The notes below the pieces were generated by a model that worked only from the letters and a program-made list of their open reading frames with translations, did no database searches and was not told the DNA's origin. Positions 1 to 13,900 of a DNA stretch of 64,000 bases are shown here, piece by piece. A program made the position numbers and the translations under genes. The stretch spans positions 372,001-436,000 of the forward strand of contig NC_134831.1 in NCBI RefSeq assembly GCF_004210375.1. Reading direction: 5' to 3'. Each line of letters begins with the position of its first letter. Position 1 is the stretch's first letter. Source of the stretch: Tachypleus tridentatus. Its lineage: Eukaryota; Arthropoda; Merostomata; Xiphosura; Limulidae.

Positions 1-410
1 TCCTTAGTATTTAAAAGTTTATTAAGTTTTCTCTTGAACACCCTTAAATTTCCTGTATCAATTATATCTGAAGGAAACCTATTGCATAAACAACACACTA
101 TAGCTGAAGATACTTCATACTCTACCGAAATTTATATTTGTGTTTCCTAGCTCTACCATTAGGAAAAAAAGATGATGCATTATCAATATCAGTTTTAAAC
201 ATGTCAAACAGATGTACTCTAATTCTTCTTTTTTTTCTTGATAAAACAATTTAAGAGATATTAACCAGTCTTCGTACGACAGCTTTTCATCACAGGTATC
301 ATTTTAGTAGCCATCCTTTGAACTATTTTAAATAATTCGATGTCTTTTCTAAAGTATGGAGCCAAAGACTGAACACAATATTTCAAATGTGGTCTAACTA
401 GTGGCATATG
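1..410 (-). pseudogene. LINE reverse-transcriptase C-terminal fragment
   Basis: Read on the - strand, fragments YEDWLISLKLF, RIRVHLFDMFKTD and LRVFKRKLNKLL match the pattern at the C-terminus of LINE ORF2 (...Y..RL..L.L..LE.RR.RGD...FK... and NS.K.RLD). Stops and frameshifts interrupt it. Confidence 0.5.
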
Positions 411-509
411 CAATGAAATTAGAAACTATTTAGACTTCTATTCAATATTTCCGTAGATACAACCTGAAACCCGTTTTACCCCACCAGTAACAACAACACA
501 CTGCTTAGG

Positions 510-590
510 TGGCTTAAGATTTTATTTGTTTGTTTGCAGTTAAACACAAAGCTACACAATAGGCGATTTGTGCTCTTTCCACCACGAATA
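510..590 (-). repeat. Second SINE family (SINE-2), fragment
   Basis: Shows the reversed tail AAACACAAAGCTACACAATA and reversed body of SINE-2 copies such as 9214-9340. Confidence 0.5.
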
Positions 591-594
591 TAAA

Positions 595-662
595 AAGAAA
601 ATAATATAGGCGTTCTTAAGCCACTACTCGTAATAGTTCAAGAACGCCTATATTATTTTCTT
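595..662. repeat. Foldback / perfect hairpin
   Basis: About 22-base arms (596-617 and 641-662, containing AATATAGGCGTTCTT and its complement) flank a 23-base loop. Probably the remnant of a foldback MITE; unlike its neighbours it has almost no decay. Confidence 0.6.
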
Positions 663-663
663 C

Positions 664-1540
664 TATAACACTATTTGTATTATAGCTATTTTCAAAAAAG
701 TATACTGATAATGCAATTTATGATATTCCATATTTATTAACTTGCATTTATTATGACTAAACGCCGTCGAAATTTGGCGTTTATTCGAAGATTTCACCAA
801 GTAATTTAATTTCTGCTATTTTCAGTACTCTGACCACAAATTTGCAAACTGAAATTACAGTATAATTACTACATGAATTGATGTTTGGAAACTTTACTCA
901 AAAGTTTTTAGAAGTTTTCGTATACATTTGTATGTGAAAGAAAGTGAAGCAGAGCAGCTATATATAACACTGATAGTCAGCTGTTAACGTGAAGTGTAAG
1001 TTTTAGCCTTAAAAGTGAATATATATTATAGAACATGGCGACAATAATAAACCTGTTTGTTACTGTTGTTGACAAGTTTGTTTAGTTAACAGATTTACCA
1101 CCCTCTAGTATCTTACGCATTTTATTTTGTTTTCACTCATGGATTTCTAAAAATTGCTAATATCGTTTTCTTACGCATATAGTGAGAACGTTTCATCTAC
1201 TGTGAGAACAAAAAACTAGCCTATTGTTTCGCCAATTCTTTTATATAACAATACAATTATTTTAAATAATAATTAAACGACTGACTATAAAAATCAAAAA
1301 TAAAATAAATAATGTCGTGTTGTCGATTGTTACTTTGAAAGGCTTATTTGTGAATGATCTAACTAAAACTAAACTAATTACCATTACGACTCACTTACTT
1401 AATTTGGTCCAGACTTTAATAGTTGTGGTTCATAAATATTGATGATGTTCGTGGAATCTAGACCATAGCCATATGTGTGGTATCCAAGCCGACATGAATA
1501 TCTCTGTAAATATTATTTAGCGAAATACCTCGTCGATACT
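664..1540. other. Unassigned AT-rich DNA
   Basis: No coding potential, repeat family or regulatory motif was recognised. Confidence 0.4.
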
Positions 1541-1816
1541 AGATTTTTTTTGGATTACGCGCAAAGCTACACGAGGGCTATCTGCGCTAGCCGTCCCTAA
1601 TTTAGCAGTGTAAGGTTTGATGGAAGGCAGTTAGTCATCATCACCCATCGCCAACTCTTGGGCTATTTTTTACCAATTAATAGTGGGATTGACTGTCACA
1701 TTATAACGCCCCCACGGCTGAAAGGACGAGCATGTTTGGTGCAACGAGGATTCGAACCCGCGACCCTCAGATGACGAGTCGAACGCCTTAAGCCACATGG
1801 CCATATCAGGCCCGCC
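1541..1816 (-). mobile_element. Long tRNA-derived SINE (SINE-1)
   Basis: The tRNA-like head is at the right end (reversed A box and B box, GGGTTCGAA type), followed by the conserved central domain and ending in a T-rich tail at left. Nearly full length, about 275 bases. Confidence 0.85.
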
Positions 1817-2171
1817 ACTAGATATAGCAGATATAGTTTGGATGATTTTCACTGCTGGCCAAAATCTTAAGACCAATGAACATAAAGAAAAAATATGCAT
1901 TTGGCGTTGTTAGACTCAACCACTTATTTGAGTAGAGCTTTGAAAGATGAAAATAAGAAAAGGGAAAAAAATTAATTACTTTTTTAGCATTTAATAGGGA
2001 AAATGTGAGCACTATGAAATTAGCCTAAATACCAGCTGGTCAAAAGTTTAAGACCATACTGAAACGAAGCGTTAATCGGAAGCCACGTAAGGAAATTTAG
2101 TCATTTGTGTTCAAGCATTAGCGTTGTCAACGTCTCCCACTGACATCTCTTGCGTTACATTGGGTAAAAAC

Positions 2172-3170
2172 ATGGCAAAAGCCGAAAATTTTACAGAGTT
2201 TGAACGTGGAAGAATTGTTGAGCTGCAAAAGCAAGGTCTCTCTTAACGTGCCATCGCTGGAGAGATTGGGCGTAGTAAAATTGCTGTTGCAAATTTCTTA
2301 AAAGATCCTAAGGGATACGGAACGAGAATTTCAAGTGGTCGGCCCAAGAAAATTTCTCCAGCATTGAGCAGGAGGATTCGACGGGTTGTCCGACAAGATA
2401 CCAGCCGATCGTCGAACAAGATTAAGGCCCTTACGAACGCAGAATGCAGCTTAAGAACAATTAGACGGCATCTACGAGAGAAAGGCTTTAAAAACAGTAC
2501 GTCTTCAAAGGCCACGCCTCCGTCCACACCAAAACAGCTCGGTTAAACTTTGTATGAAAAGCACCAAACATGAGACGTAAAAACGTGGACGAAGGTTTTC
2601 TTCTCTAACGAGAAAAAATTTAACCTCGATGGTCCAGATGGTTTCCAACCTTACTGGCACGATAAGGATATCCCACCGGAGACATTTTCTACACGACACA
2701 GTGGAGGAGGTTCCGTCATGATCTGGCGTGCTTTCTCCTTCCATTGAACAATAGAGCTTCAGGTTAAACAGGGGCGTCAAACAGCAGCTGGTCACATTGG
2801 CATGTTGAAGAGAGCATTCTTATCGACTGAAGGCTTTCGCTTGTATTGAAATGACTGAATCCTTCAGCAGGACAATGCTGCAATCCACAATGCCCGCAGG
2901 ACAAAGGAGTTTTTCATGGCGAATAACATGATTCTTTTGGACCATCCAGCGTGTTCACGCGAACTGAACCCCATTGAAAATGCTTGGGGGTGGATGGCAA
3001 GGGAAGTCTATAAAATTGGATGTCAATTACAAACAGTGCATGATCTTTGTGAAGCCATCTTCACCACTTCGAATATCATTCCAGCCAGCCTTCTGCAAAT
3101 GCTTATATCGACCATGCCAAAGCGAATTTTTGAAGTTATTCGCCATAACGGCCATGCAACTCACTACTGA
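2172..3170 (+). pseudogene. Tc1-type transposase, inactivated
   Basis: Starts MAKAENFTEFERGRIVELQK and includes the helix-turn-helix region, GRPKKISPALSRRIRR, and a DDE catalytic part ending in HATHY. Total span fits the usual 330-340 residues. Premature stops (first after LQKQGLS) and frameshifts around 2500-2560 and 2740-2870 disrupt it. The first catalytic aspartate is Asn here (FSNEKKF for FSDEKKF); the second (QQDNAA) and the glutamate (NPIENAW) remain. It cannot encode an active enzyme. Confidence 0.85.
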
Positions 3171-3419
3171 GACCACATGTTGGGCATTTCCTACCCTGTT
3201 TAGGACTTGTTTTTGATATGGTCTTAAACTTTTGACCAACTAGTATTTAGGCTAATTTCACAGTGTTCACATTTTCCCTATTAAATGCTAAAACATTTTT
3301 TTATTTTTATTTTCACTTTTCTTATTTTCATCTTTCGAAGCTCTACTCAAATAAGTGGTTGAGTTTAACAACGCCAAATGCATATTTTTTCTTTATGTTC
3401 ATTAGCCTTAAGATTTTGG

Positions 3420-3662
3420 AAGGGCCTGGCATGGCCTAGCGCGTTAAGGCGTGCGCTTCGTAATCTGAGGGTCGCGGGTTCGATCCCGAGTCGCGCCAAA
3501 CATGCTCGCCCTCCCAGCCGTGGGGGCGTTATAAAGTTACGGTCAATCCCACTTTTCGTTGGTAAAAGAGTAGCCCAAGAGTTGGTGGTGACTAGCTGCC
3601 TTTCCTCTAACCTTACACTGCTAAATTAGGGACGGCTAGCGCAGATAGCCCTCCATTCCATT
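3420..3662 (+). mobile_element. SINE-1 inserted in Tc1 inverted repeat
   Basis: Starts with the tRNA-like head and is flanked by a perfect 14-base target duplication, CCTTAAGATTTTGG at 3406-3419 and 3663-3676. The 3' tail is truncated. Confidence 0.85.
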
Positions 3663-3687
3663 CCTTAAGATTTTGGTTAGCAGTGTA

Positions 3688-4733
3688 TTATATTCATCTT
3701 TTCTTTTGCTCATGGGATTTTAGAATTACCGCTAACGTTCCGGTAAACCTCTTGAATTCTATTGACAATTTTTTTTTCAATATGGGTTTTATGTTATTTT
3801 GAATATGAATTAACATTTTTTGTGGGGCTTAGCTACTATACATTATCATTTCACGGTTTTAAATTAAGGGTTTGCAGAACATTGGGAAAAAATTCATATA
3901 CAAGCAGCTGAAGTTTTGAAACTTGGTTTTGCACGAATAAATAAAAGCGAGACTGAAAGAGTTTTACGATTCAGGCGATAGGTGAACTAATTGATGGGAA
4001 CAATAACATAAGTTTAGGTGTGTAGTGAGTAACGTAATCGAAGATTATCCATAGGGAAACTTCCACGTTGCATTAAGTTTGTACTTTCGTTGTTCAAATG
4101 ATACAGTCAATAATATAAAGAAATTTGTATTCAAATTTTTGTGGTGAAGATTATTTTATAAGCTAACTTACACATCAGTTGTTCTGCACTATAGCGTTGT
4201 GTTTGTTTCGCACTGGTATTCGTACTGACTTGTCGGATTTGAGGATCATATGTAATTTATATCACTAGGTAATAGATTATACATAGTATATATTTTAGTT
4301 GTTTTTTTTTAAATTTCATTTTACCTTGATTAAGAGCCATAATTTAAAATTAAAGGTAAACACAATATTTAGTATTTTAATAAATTAATGCCAAGAGCCT
4401 AAGTTTTTTTCTACTTGTGAGTTGTAAACAAACGTGTGTTTTCTGGAATATTATTAGTATTCGTTCAGCAAAAGTACTACGTCCAAGAACTCGAATGAGT
4501 AAGGAAACTAAAGTTTAATATATTCTATGGAATCATATATTAACTAAGTGGCAAAGCATACTTGGTTTCTTGATAAATTATTAATAACATTCATAATTAT
4601 ATACATTTTTAGAAAAGTTTGAGTCTTATTTATAATAAGAGTTGTTTTATTATTTTTGGTTTGTTACCTGAAAAAACACATTTAAATTAAAATTTTACTG
4701 TGTCAAACTACTGCATATTATTTTTACATGTGA
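3688..4733. other. Upstream flank of canopy-like gene
   Basis: AT-rich; no CpG-rich promoter, TATA box in convincing position or repeat recognised. The promoter and any untranslated first exon should lie here. Confidence 0.35.
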
Positions 4734-4790
4734 ATGTTTACTTATAGGGCCTTGTTGAAGGAATTTTACCTCAAACAGATTCAGAGAAAG

Positions 4791-4929
4791 ATGAAATTGA
4801 TATTAAATGTTTTGTTCTTCACTCTACTTTATTTAATACCATTTTATGTAAGAAGCAATGAATCAGGAAATAAAGAAGTTCCTGTAGAAGAAGAGCTTTA
4901 TGGAGTGAAATATCCAAATAGTTGTGAAG
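4791..4929 (+). CDS. Canopy-like gene, exon 1 (start codon, signal peptide)
   Basis: ATG at 4791 has A at -3 and opens directly into a hydrophobic signal peptide (MKLILNVLFFTLLYLIPFYV). An in-frame ATG at 4734 would add 19 polar residues in front. A plausible 3' splice site (polypyrimidine then TATAG) ends at 4747, between the two ATGs, so an upstream untranslated exon may join here and leave 4791 as first ATG. Donor GT at 4930; ends in phase 1. Confidence 0.85.
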
Positions 4930-7900
4930 GTATTTTTGTATTTTTACATCTGCATGTTTAAAAGTGAAAAAAACATCTAACTGGTAGTGAAACTGTGTTT
5001 ACTTGTATAATATAATTTTTGAAAAAATATATAATTATATCCAGAAAAGATATTATCAGAAAGCATCTTTATAACTGCCAAAGTAATCTTAGTAGAATTT
5101 TAAGAAGGCATCCATAGTGAAATTGCAGTTTTCATTTAATTTGATAACATATGAATTTATAGTATATGTGAAGTAGGACTTGAAACTAAGTGTGAGTGAA
5201 AAAATAATACATGACAAAATATCAACATTTTATATGTATATACAAAAGAAATTGAATAAATAATGGTTTTTTTGAAATTAATAAATTTAAGAGTCAAAAG
5301 ACCACACTTGTGGTTTATCTTACATGTCACTGATTTCGTAAGTCATCCAATATTTTTTGTAGACAAATATTTCTGTAGTTATTGACTATGAATTTCACCT
5401 TCCCCCTTTGTTCTATATTGAGCAATTATTTAAAAGGAAACAAAGAGAAAACCTAAGAAATGAGAAAAGTGTAAATAAGTTATTAACAGCAATTTTCAAT
5501 ATCTATTTTTGTAATTCTATGTTCATAACATGGGTAATTTTTTAATGTATCTATAACTTTTATATAAACTGTACTATTTAAAACATTTGTTATTATATAT
5601 ACAAAACATAGCTGCTTAAGCTAAATATTATATAATTGCAGGCATAGGTCTGGTCAAAAGGCTGACCACAGGCCTTCTAGAGCCTTTGAATAGCTATGTA
5701 TTGGTGATTTATTTAGGAAATAGAATGAAAAACTATGAATGCAAACATGAGTATGAAGTTTAATGCATTTTAAGTTTTGTAAGAGATATGATTTGTCTAA
5801 TGATTGTTTAGTTTGTTTGACTTGTTTTAACTCTTTCACTGCCATGAACACATGCACAGCCGTGATTACACACATGGAACACAGCATATGATCCATGCTT
5901 TAGCCATGAAAAGTGTGACATTAACTATTTGCATGTTTGGAACTTACCACCTAAAGGAAGGGTATTCTCCTTCAAAGTTCCCTAAGTTTATCAGTTATGA
6001 GTTTCAGATAGGTAATGATATGCTAAAATATGTTAAGTTTTTTTCATATTGCTTATCTTAACATATAGATTACACTGAACAAGTTAAAAGTTTTTATTAT
6101 ATAATATATTGGTTTTAATGTTATGGTTGGTTGTTTTAGTAGGTTGAAAAGCATGTATTTAGACATCTTGTTTTTTTATGCTCTGGTGTTCTAAAATCTT
6201 AAAACCAAGAACAACAGTTAGCTTATGTATTAATTATACAAACTCCTTGCTATATATTCAAAGAGCACTCTTTGCCTTTATCATATATGTTGCCTTGGCA
6301 ACTTTGTTAACATTTATAAAGTTTGATAGCTTGTGTAAAAACTATTTACATGCAGTAAGGATTTGTTTAATACCTTTGTTGATAGAAATGAAAATGGCAT
6401 GTTATTGTTGTAGTTACTTTGCATTATGTATGAAATTATATAGTAATACATGTGGTTATTATAGTTGAAGAGTTGGAATGATGTTATAATCTAATAGTAG
6501 AAGTTAGAAATGAAATACTACTGAATATTTTGTTTTCCAGTATGCAAGTATTTAGTTCTGGAACTGGAAAATCGTTTACAAGAAACTGGAAAGTCGCATG
6601 ATGTCATTGAAACAGGCTATGAACTAGATGATTCTGCGAGAAAGAAAACTAAATACAAAGTGTCGTGAGTATCTGCTCGTGTTACTGGTTAGAAGTTCTA
6701 TGGATGGTTGGATCATGTATAGCCTAGCTTTATATTTCATATAATTTTGAGCCAGAGAGAGGGGTATTGTTTCTATTTAGATTTGTATACTTTTATGGTT
6801 ACATGTTTTCAGTAATGAGTGAAGAAGTTGGTAAAAGTAAAAATAAGGGAAGTTGCTGCTCTTCAAATAGGAATATTGTTTCATCATTTTTGTCTGAAAG
6901 CAGTTTTGGAGGACATTTATTTTAAATTTAATTTCTTTGGTTTTCCTTTTTTTCATCTTTAGAAATGCACACACTAGCTTCATTTATGTTTAACTGTTAA
7001 ATTAATTGAAATTACATTTCTACATTCTAGAACATTTTAATTTGGAAGCAGTTTTTAAGGATCTAAGTCATTTTAAAAGGATTAAAGATGGTGTATATAA
7101 TGCTCTATATCATGTTGTGTGTTAAACAGGTTGTTTTATTTTTCCACTCCTCATGTCAGAAGAAATAATTTTCTACAGCTGTCTTATTGTTTATAATTTT
7201 GACTTGGAGCTCACGAATGTTGAATTATGGAAACATTAATTAATAATCATATTCATATAAATGTTTCTCATTACATATTAGCTGTAATATTTTATATCTG
7301 ATATAAAATGTTTTCATCTTAGTGTTTATTACGTCCACACAATAGTTGTTTTTTTTAATAAGTTTCTACAGTTCAGATTGCTACTGGTACACAAACTAAG
7401 CCGATATTTGATACTGTATTTAAAAACACATCTTTGTGAATGTTATAAAACAATTAAAGATGATGTTGCTACTCATAACAAAGTTTTTAATAAACTTAAA
7501 AGAAGTATGTTATACTTGAAGTATGGGAAAAATAAGTATTTTTTTACATTTTTTAATGGAATTATTTTTCATTTATCAACATTTAAACAAGACTATTGCT
7601 TATTTCTGTAAGAAAGTAATTTTAATGAAAAGTAGGCAAATAATTATCACAAATGTGTATATTTTACAAAGATTAAGTAATTGCAATATGGTGTTCACTT
7701 TCTTTCACAAGATTAGTTATTCTTGTCCAGTGCTGCTCTTTATAAGTAAACTTTTTTCCTTATACATGCCACAAGCCTTCTGCTCCCTCCTATTGAAATT
7801 ATCATGTGTCACTTCACCACCAGTAGGATCATAACACACTCACAAGATGCATATGGCTCCCTCTGTATGCCTGTACTGAACTATTACTTCTCAATTGGCA

Positions 7901-10900
7901 AAGCTTATGCTCAAATGTGTTTCTTTGTTTAATTAAGCTTTAGCATACTTACAAAGTGGTTTTTCAGTTACATTACTTCCAAGCTTATTTAGACTGTTTA
8001 ATTTAATTCCAATTTATTGCAGTTCCAATTTTATTTATAATTTAGATTTTGGTTGACTCTTCTTGATATATGGATTCATGCTACCACTTCAGAGGTTACA
8101 TCTGTGACTAGTGCTGTATCACAAGTCTCAGATGCAGGAGACCCAGAAGGAGATTTATCAATGTTTCTTCACAGGAATATTGTATGTTACTTAGCTCAAC
8201 CTCTATCTTCAGACTTTGCTCCATGATGTGGATGATTGGCTTCTTCTGGCTTATTATGAACTTGAATTGGACAGCATATTCATCAGTTCCTTCATATCTT
8301 CTATGTTTATATGTCTTTTTCAGCACTTATCTCAGTCAGACCCAGCCTTCTTCTCTACAACTTTGTACCATGGAATTGTCAGCTCACCATACCCTTTCAA
8401 CTCCCTCACTTTCTGCTTGTGAGGTTTTACTGCTTTTGGAAAATAATGTCAATGTCTTCAACCAAGAGTGGTCCCACAAATTATTTTATGTTTATCCTCC
8501 TATCTGATTACTTATCCATACCACTCTGTGCCAAGTCATTCTGATCACTCCTTATTGGCCAGTTCAACTATGATTTCCATGATTACAAGAACCGAAACTT
8601 TTCCTTCCAGTTCTCCTTTCCCTGCTTTCCTTCCTTCTTTTTCAATGTCAGTCACCAGTTCTACATCTTTTATCTCCATGCCTGGGATTTATATGATTGT
8701 TGGCAAGAGGAACAGGTTCTTCTCATTTTGTAGCATTTATTTTAGTTCATTCCATAGGTCTTTCTTTGGAGGTATATTGGTGCAGATAGAAAGTGTTCCA
8801 CAGTTTGTTTGTAACTCAGGGATTCCACACTGATTGATCTACTGTTGATCATGTGATCGAATTTCTTTCAAGTTTTTTTGACTGGGGGTCTTTGATCTCC
8901 TCACTCTCATGTCATTGGGCTGCCTTATATCATACCTTTTGTTTTTCTCATTACCTTTGACTTTTTGCATTACCATGTTAATGCATTCCTTCCAGATTTG
9001 TCATCCTGCCAGACAGCTTAGTCTTCTAGAGTAGGATCTTAATGTGGTCCTTCATTTCTCATGCTCCATGTTTCACCTTTCCCTTAAGACATATTTCCTT
9101 TTCCTCTTAACCTGTAGACATCGATGATTTGAATTTTTTGCCATTGTCATTTCATCCATACTTTATCACCGTACCTATCTTCTCTTTTATCTGTATTATT
9201 CCTTCCTCCCAAAGAGCCCCCCAGTGGCTCAGCAGTATGTCTGTGGACTTACAAAGCTAAAAACCAGGTTTCGACACCTGTGGTGGGCAGAGCACAGATA
9301 GCCCCTTGTGTAGCTTTGTGCTTAATTAAAAAACAACAACATCCTCCCAAAGACCTTTGCATCTAGGGAGGGTAAGCCATCCTTTTCACACATATATTTC
9401 TTCCTTCTATTACTCATCACTGCCATCATCACAGTCTGGATAGACTTCTGTGTTCGGTCTTGCTTGGCTTCCATCCATGGTACTTGTTCCTGACTTTTTA
9501 TCTCTCAAAAGTATTTTTATTTTCATAATCTCTCCCCCATCATCAGTAGGGTTCAATATTTAATTCAAATGGCTTATTCCTCCTACCAAACTTTGTTCAG
9601 TGTGTCTTCTCATCAGATTAAACATCTCGTCTTTTCCCTTGCTTCTCATTTTTGTTGGTCATTGGAGGAAATTCTACAGTTGGGCATGTGGACTGCACAT
9701 AATATGTTAATTTTCCATTATTTACCGACTGTGTGGTTTCTTCTTTACTGGGTTTTTGTCTTCCACTTGTGATTCTTCTTACAAGTTTTGGTGTGATTTT
9801 GACTTGGTAAGTTTGTATTCCTATTTTCTTTTCCTTTCGTCCATTGCTACATTCCTTATTTATATGGATTCAATTGTGTGGTGAGTGATGCCTGACCAGG
9901 CATTCTTCAGTTAGAAATCTGCACTTTACACCCATGTTGATTTGTGCTTTAACTTCAATTGGCTTTGCAATACACACCATTGAGATGGGATGTCTCACAA
10001 GAATGCATGTAGTTGAATAATCTTACAATGTACTTGTTTCTTAAAATTGTTTGTTCTGGACCCTACCACCCATGGATTGCAAAGGTTAACAGAAGGGGTA
10101 GTTGTCCATCCTTGCCATGCCTTGTATTGAATAAATTGGTATGGTCTGCTTTTCATGATAGGGTTTTGTGAGTGATCACCCATTGCTCTTCCTCAGGTGA
10201 TGAAGTTTCTCCACACTATTGAATGCATTTTTACCTCCCTTTCTTCGTCTGTAGTATGGGAGCCCTTAATACTTTCCAGTTCCAAGCCATTGCACGTGGA
10301 TGCATTCTCCTGAATGCTATAACCATTTAGTGTAGAGTAGGGTGGTGTTCTTCTGTGGGTATAGAGGATGTTATATCTTCCATTGTGTTACACAATCATA
10401 AAGGAGGGAGACATCAAATTGCAGTTCTTCTTTTGATTGGGAGCCCTCATTTTACTCCCATATGTATGTCAGTATTCTGTGGCTGGGTGTTGGATTTTGC
10501 ATAGAACCAATCAGCATAAGTTCTCACACATGTTTATGGTTGTATATATTCCTGCCTTGATCACACCTTATCTGTGTTGTGGGTCACAGTGGAGTTGAGG
10601 GGAATTCTTCCAGTTCTGTCCTTTTTGCTATCCTTTATTGCATCTTATGTCAAGGATGTTATTGCTTATTAGATGGTTCCAGTCGGTTTTGCTGTTGGGG
10701 GAGTTAATTTTTATTTTGTAGACATTCTTTCAGTATCAGATGTTAGGTTGCTGGATTGGTTGATCTGAGGTATCACATGTTATGCTCAAGAGTTAAAGTG
10801 ATTACTTGAGGAGAAGACAGTATTTTCCTCATCCTACACTCATGTGGATATGGATTCCCAGTAGCATAGGTTTTCAATGTAGTTGACTTGTGTACAATCC

Positions 10901-13900
10901 ATCATGCCCTGGCCACTCTACATCTAGGTACACATCCATTAATTTGCCCTCTTTTATACTATGTAGGATTAAGTTCCATATGCAATTCATAGTTTGGATC
11001 ACTATCCTGCCACAGTTCTCTTACACTTGGATGTGGTTCTCTCTTTCTCTGCCCTTATCTACATCATATTTCATAGATGAGCAGAGAGTACGCCTTGTTC
11101 AGAAGTGGTGCAGTTTTCCTCATCTGATTTTTGAATCTGACCCTTTTCTCCCATTTCTAGGGGTATCCTTGAGATGCTTTTGGAGGTTACTTCTGTTTTT
11201 CACTTGCACTGGTCCCACTTCCAGTCCAACTTGGGATTCTAGCTAGCTTTGTGAGTTGTGAGTGGAGATAAATACCATATTGGAGCTATAATTTTCCTGA
11301 ACTGAAAATGTATTTCTTATAGGTACTTCCTTTCCCCTGTTGCTTATGTCTTCATAGTGACAGTTCAGTAGATATGTTATGCATGTTTCACTCCTGTTGA
11401 TGGAGAAGTGAAGCACAATGATGTGTATAACAGATATTTTGGAATCATTTTATTCCAATAGGGGGAGCCAAAGGTTTTGAGCATATGTGAAGAAAAAGGA
11501 TTGTATAAAGAGGGCAGTACTGGATGAGAATAGCTAATCTTGGAAAATTATAACGTCTTCTGTTCCATGTTAAATAGAATGCATGCATATTATTGCTTGC
11601 ATTAAAACAGTATCTTGTTTTGGTTTAACCAGAGTTCTGGTTACTACTTACAAGATTTTATGGTGGGTTACTGCTTTGAGTTTTTAATTTGTTTTCACAA
11701 TAAAATATTATAATACAATTAAATGATCCAAGTACATTTTTCATGTACATATAATTAACGTTATTGTAAAAATGTTATTTGTTCATTATTTAGTTCACTG
11801 TGTATTAGCTAATATACAGTTTCCTATCTTCATATATCATAATTGTAAGTTAATGATAAACCATTTAATTAGTGAATGTCTTTCATTTTGTTCTGATGTT
11901 TATGTTTTTAATTTTTTAATGTTAAATATTTTAAATTTAAATCAGGTGATTCTTATAACACTTCAGAAAATTTTTTACATGCATTAAAATTCAAAGCTGT
12001 TAGAATGGTACGTTAAGTTTGTCTCATTTACAACATCAGAAGCATTTATTTCTAATTTATAACTGTTTTTTGTTGTCAGTTTTGTTATAATTTTGTGTTT
12101 TTCTTGAGTATGGAATCCCTAAAACAGGTTATTTATGATTTCACATTAGAATCCTTTATCTTGTGATGTATTATTGACTAATCTTTTAGTAGCATTCAAA
12201 ATTGCTTATATAAGGTTTTCATGCCTGTTCTCTGAACTAAGTGATATATTCATCTTGCCACATGTACACACAGGGCACCTTTTACAGGCATCTCTTTTTC
12301 TAAATGTATTTGGGATAAGTATTGGAGTTTCTCAAACAAACATCCACTGTTCTGATACATGTGAAAACAGGGGGGAATCCTTTTTTATTATTATTATCAT
12401 CACAGTTAAACAGTGATATATGACTGCAGAAGTTAAACAGTGATACACGACTGCAGAAGTTAAACAGTGAATGTCAGAGAATCTGTAGGACTTATTGGAA
12501 AACTTCTGTGAAAGTACATTATTACGACATCACCTGATTTTGCTATGTGGTCGACACCAGTTTATTCCAGCCATCATTTTACAGAGAGATTTCAGGCAGG
12601 ACACAGTATGTCTGTAAAGGACATGTTTTGAAATAATGCTATTGAAGTATATTGTTTGATAATATACTAGAAAAGTAGTTTAACAAGTTATTATTGTACA
12701 AAGCTGTCTGTGAAATTTTGGATTGGAACTGGAAGTAGGTGGGAAACTATTGGTCTGCACAACATGTGACCACTAGAAAGTTTGGAGGTTTTCTTGGGAT
12801 GCATTCTGTATATACATCTGAGGAAAATAGATTTGTGAAGGGATATAGGGGAGAATGGTTAGTGCATGATGTAGATTCTATGGCACAACACAGAAAAGGG
12901 TTAATAGCCAGTTTCTGGTATGGTTATTAAAGGCTTTTGCTGTATAAAATTAAATAATTATATCTGTTTTCCAACCTGTCAACTTACAGTTGATTTTTCA
13001 TGTTGAATTTGTACGAACCTTCTAACAAATTCAACATATACAACATTGTATATCTTAAAATACTATCAGAGTGTATACCAGTTAAAGTGTTTCACTATTA
13101 TTGAATTAATGTATATATATTGTTGCAGCAAAACATTTGTTTTCTATATTTTTCTTGTTATACAGAGAGCTAAGACTTCTTGACTCACTTGATGGAATCT
13201 GTGACAAACTTTTGGATTACAATATTCACAAGGAGAGGGAAGATAGTACCCGCTTTGCTAAAGGAATGAGTACTACATTCAAAGTGTTGCATGATCTTGT
13301 GTAAGTGTAATATTGTAAGTTATAATGACTTCTTTCTTCAAGACTGTATAATGTGTTTGTGTTTTTATTTCCATATTGCACAAAGATGTGAAAAGTGAAC
13401 TTGAGCAAAGTTTGATACTACAATTTGTTATCGGGATAATGCTATGTGTATAACACTTCAATGATGATGGTATAAGCACATAGAAAGAACAATATTAATT
13501 TGTCATGGAGGTGGATAACATTTTGCATTGGAAGTGGAGCTTTTTGATTTTAGATAATTAATGATTGTACCTAGTTGAAAATTTTCCCCATTAGACACTG
13601 TTGAAGAAGTTTGTTTGTTTAGATTTTAGTAGTAACTTTCATCAAGTATGATTCAGGCATTTGAATCTGGCTGAAGTTACTAAGGAATATGGAGATAGAA
13701 GCCTCTGTTTAGAAAATTGCTATGTAAATGTGTTCTCCTTGCTAACTCACATTTATAGCTATGTTTATTTATTCCACCTTGTGGCTGTATAGTTTTATGA
13801 AGGTTTAAAAATAAACATGATAATATTTATTGAGAACAATACAAACATTAATCTTTAGACTGTTTTAGTGTTGCGTTGAAAAACCTGGGCAACTAAAACT

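Larger units (their letters stand above)
1850..3685 (+). mobile_element. Tc1/mariner-superfamily transposon with long inverted repeats
   Basis: Left and right termini are inverted copies (CACTGCTGGCCAAAATCTTA at left), extending inward about 200 bases including ATTTGGCGTTGTTAGACTCA-type sequence. The right repeat is split by a SINE (3420-3662). The TA target is visible only at the right end. Confidence 0.8.

Noticed and set aside
6178-6468. 96-residue frame in canopy intron 1
   Set aside because: Low-complexity AT-rich translation with no family resemblance, inside a well-defined intron.
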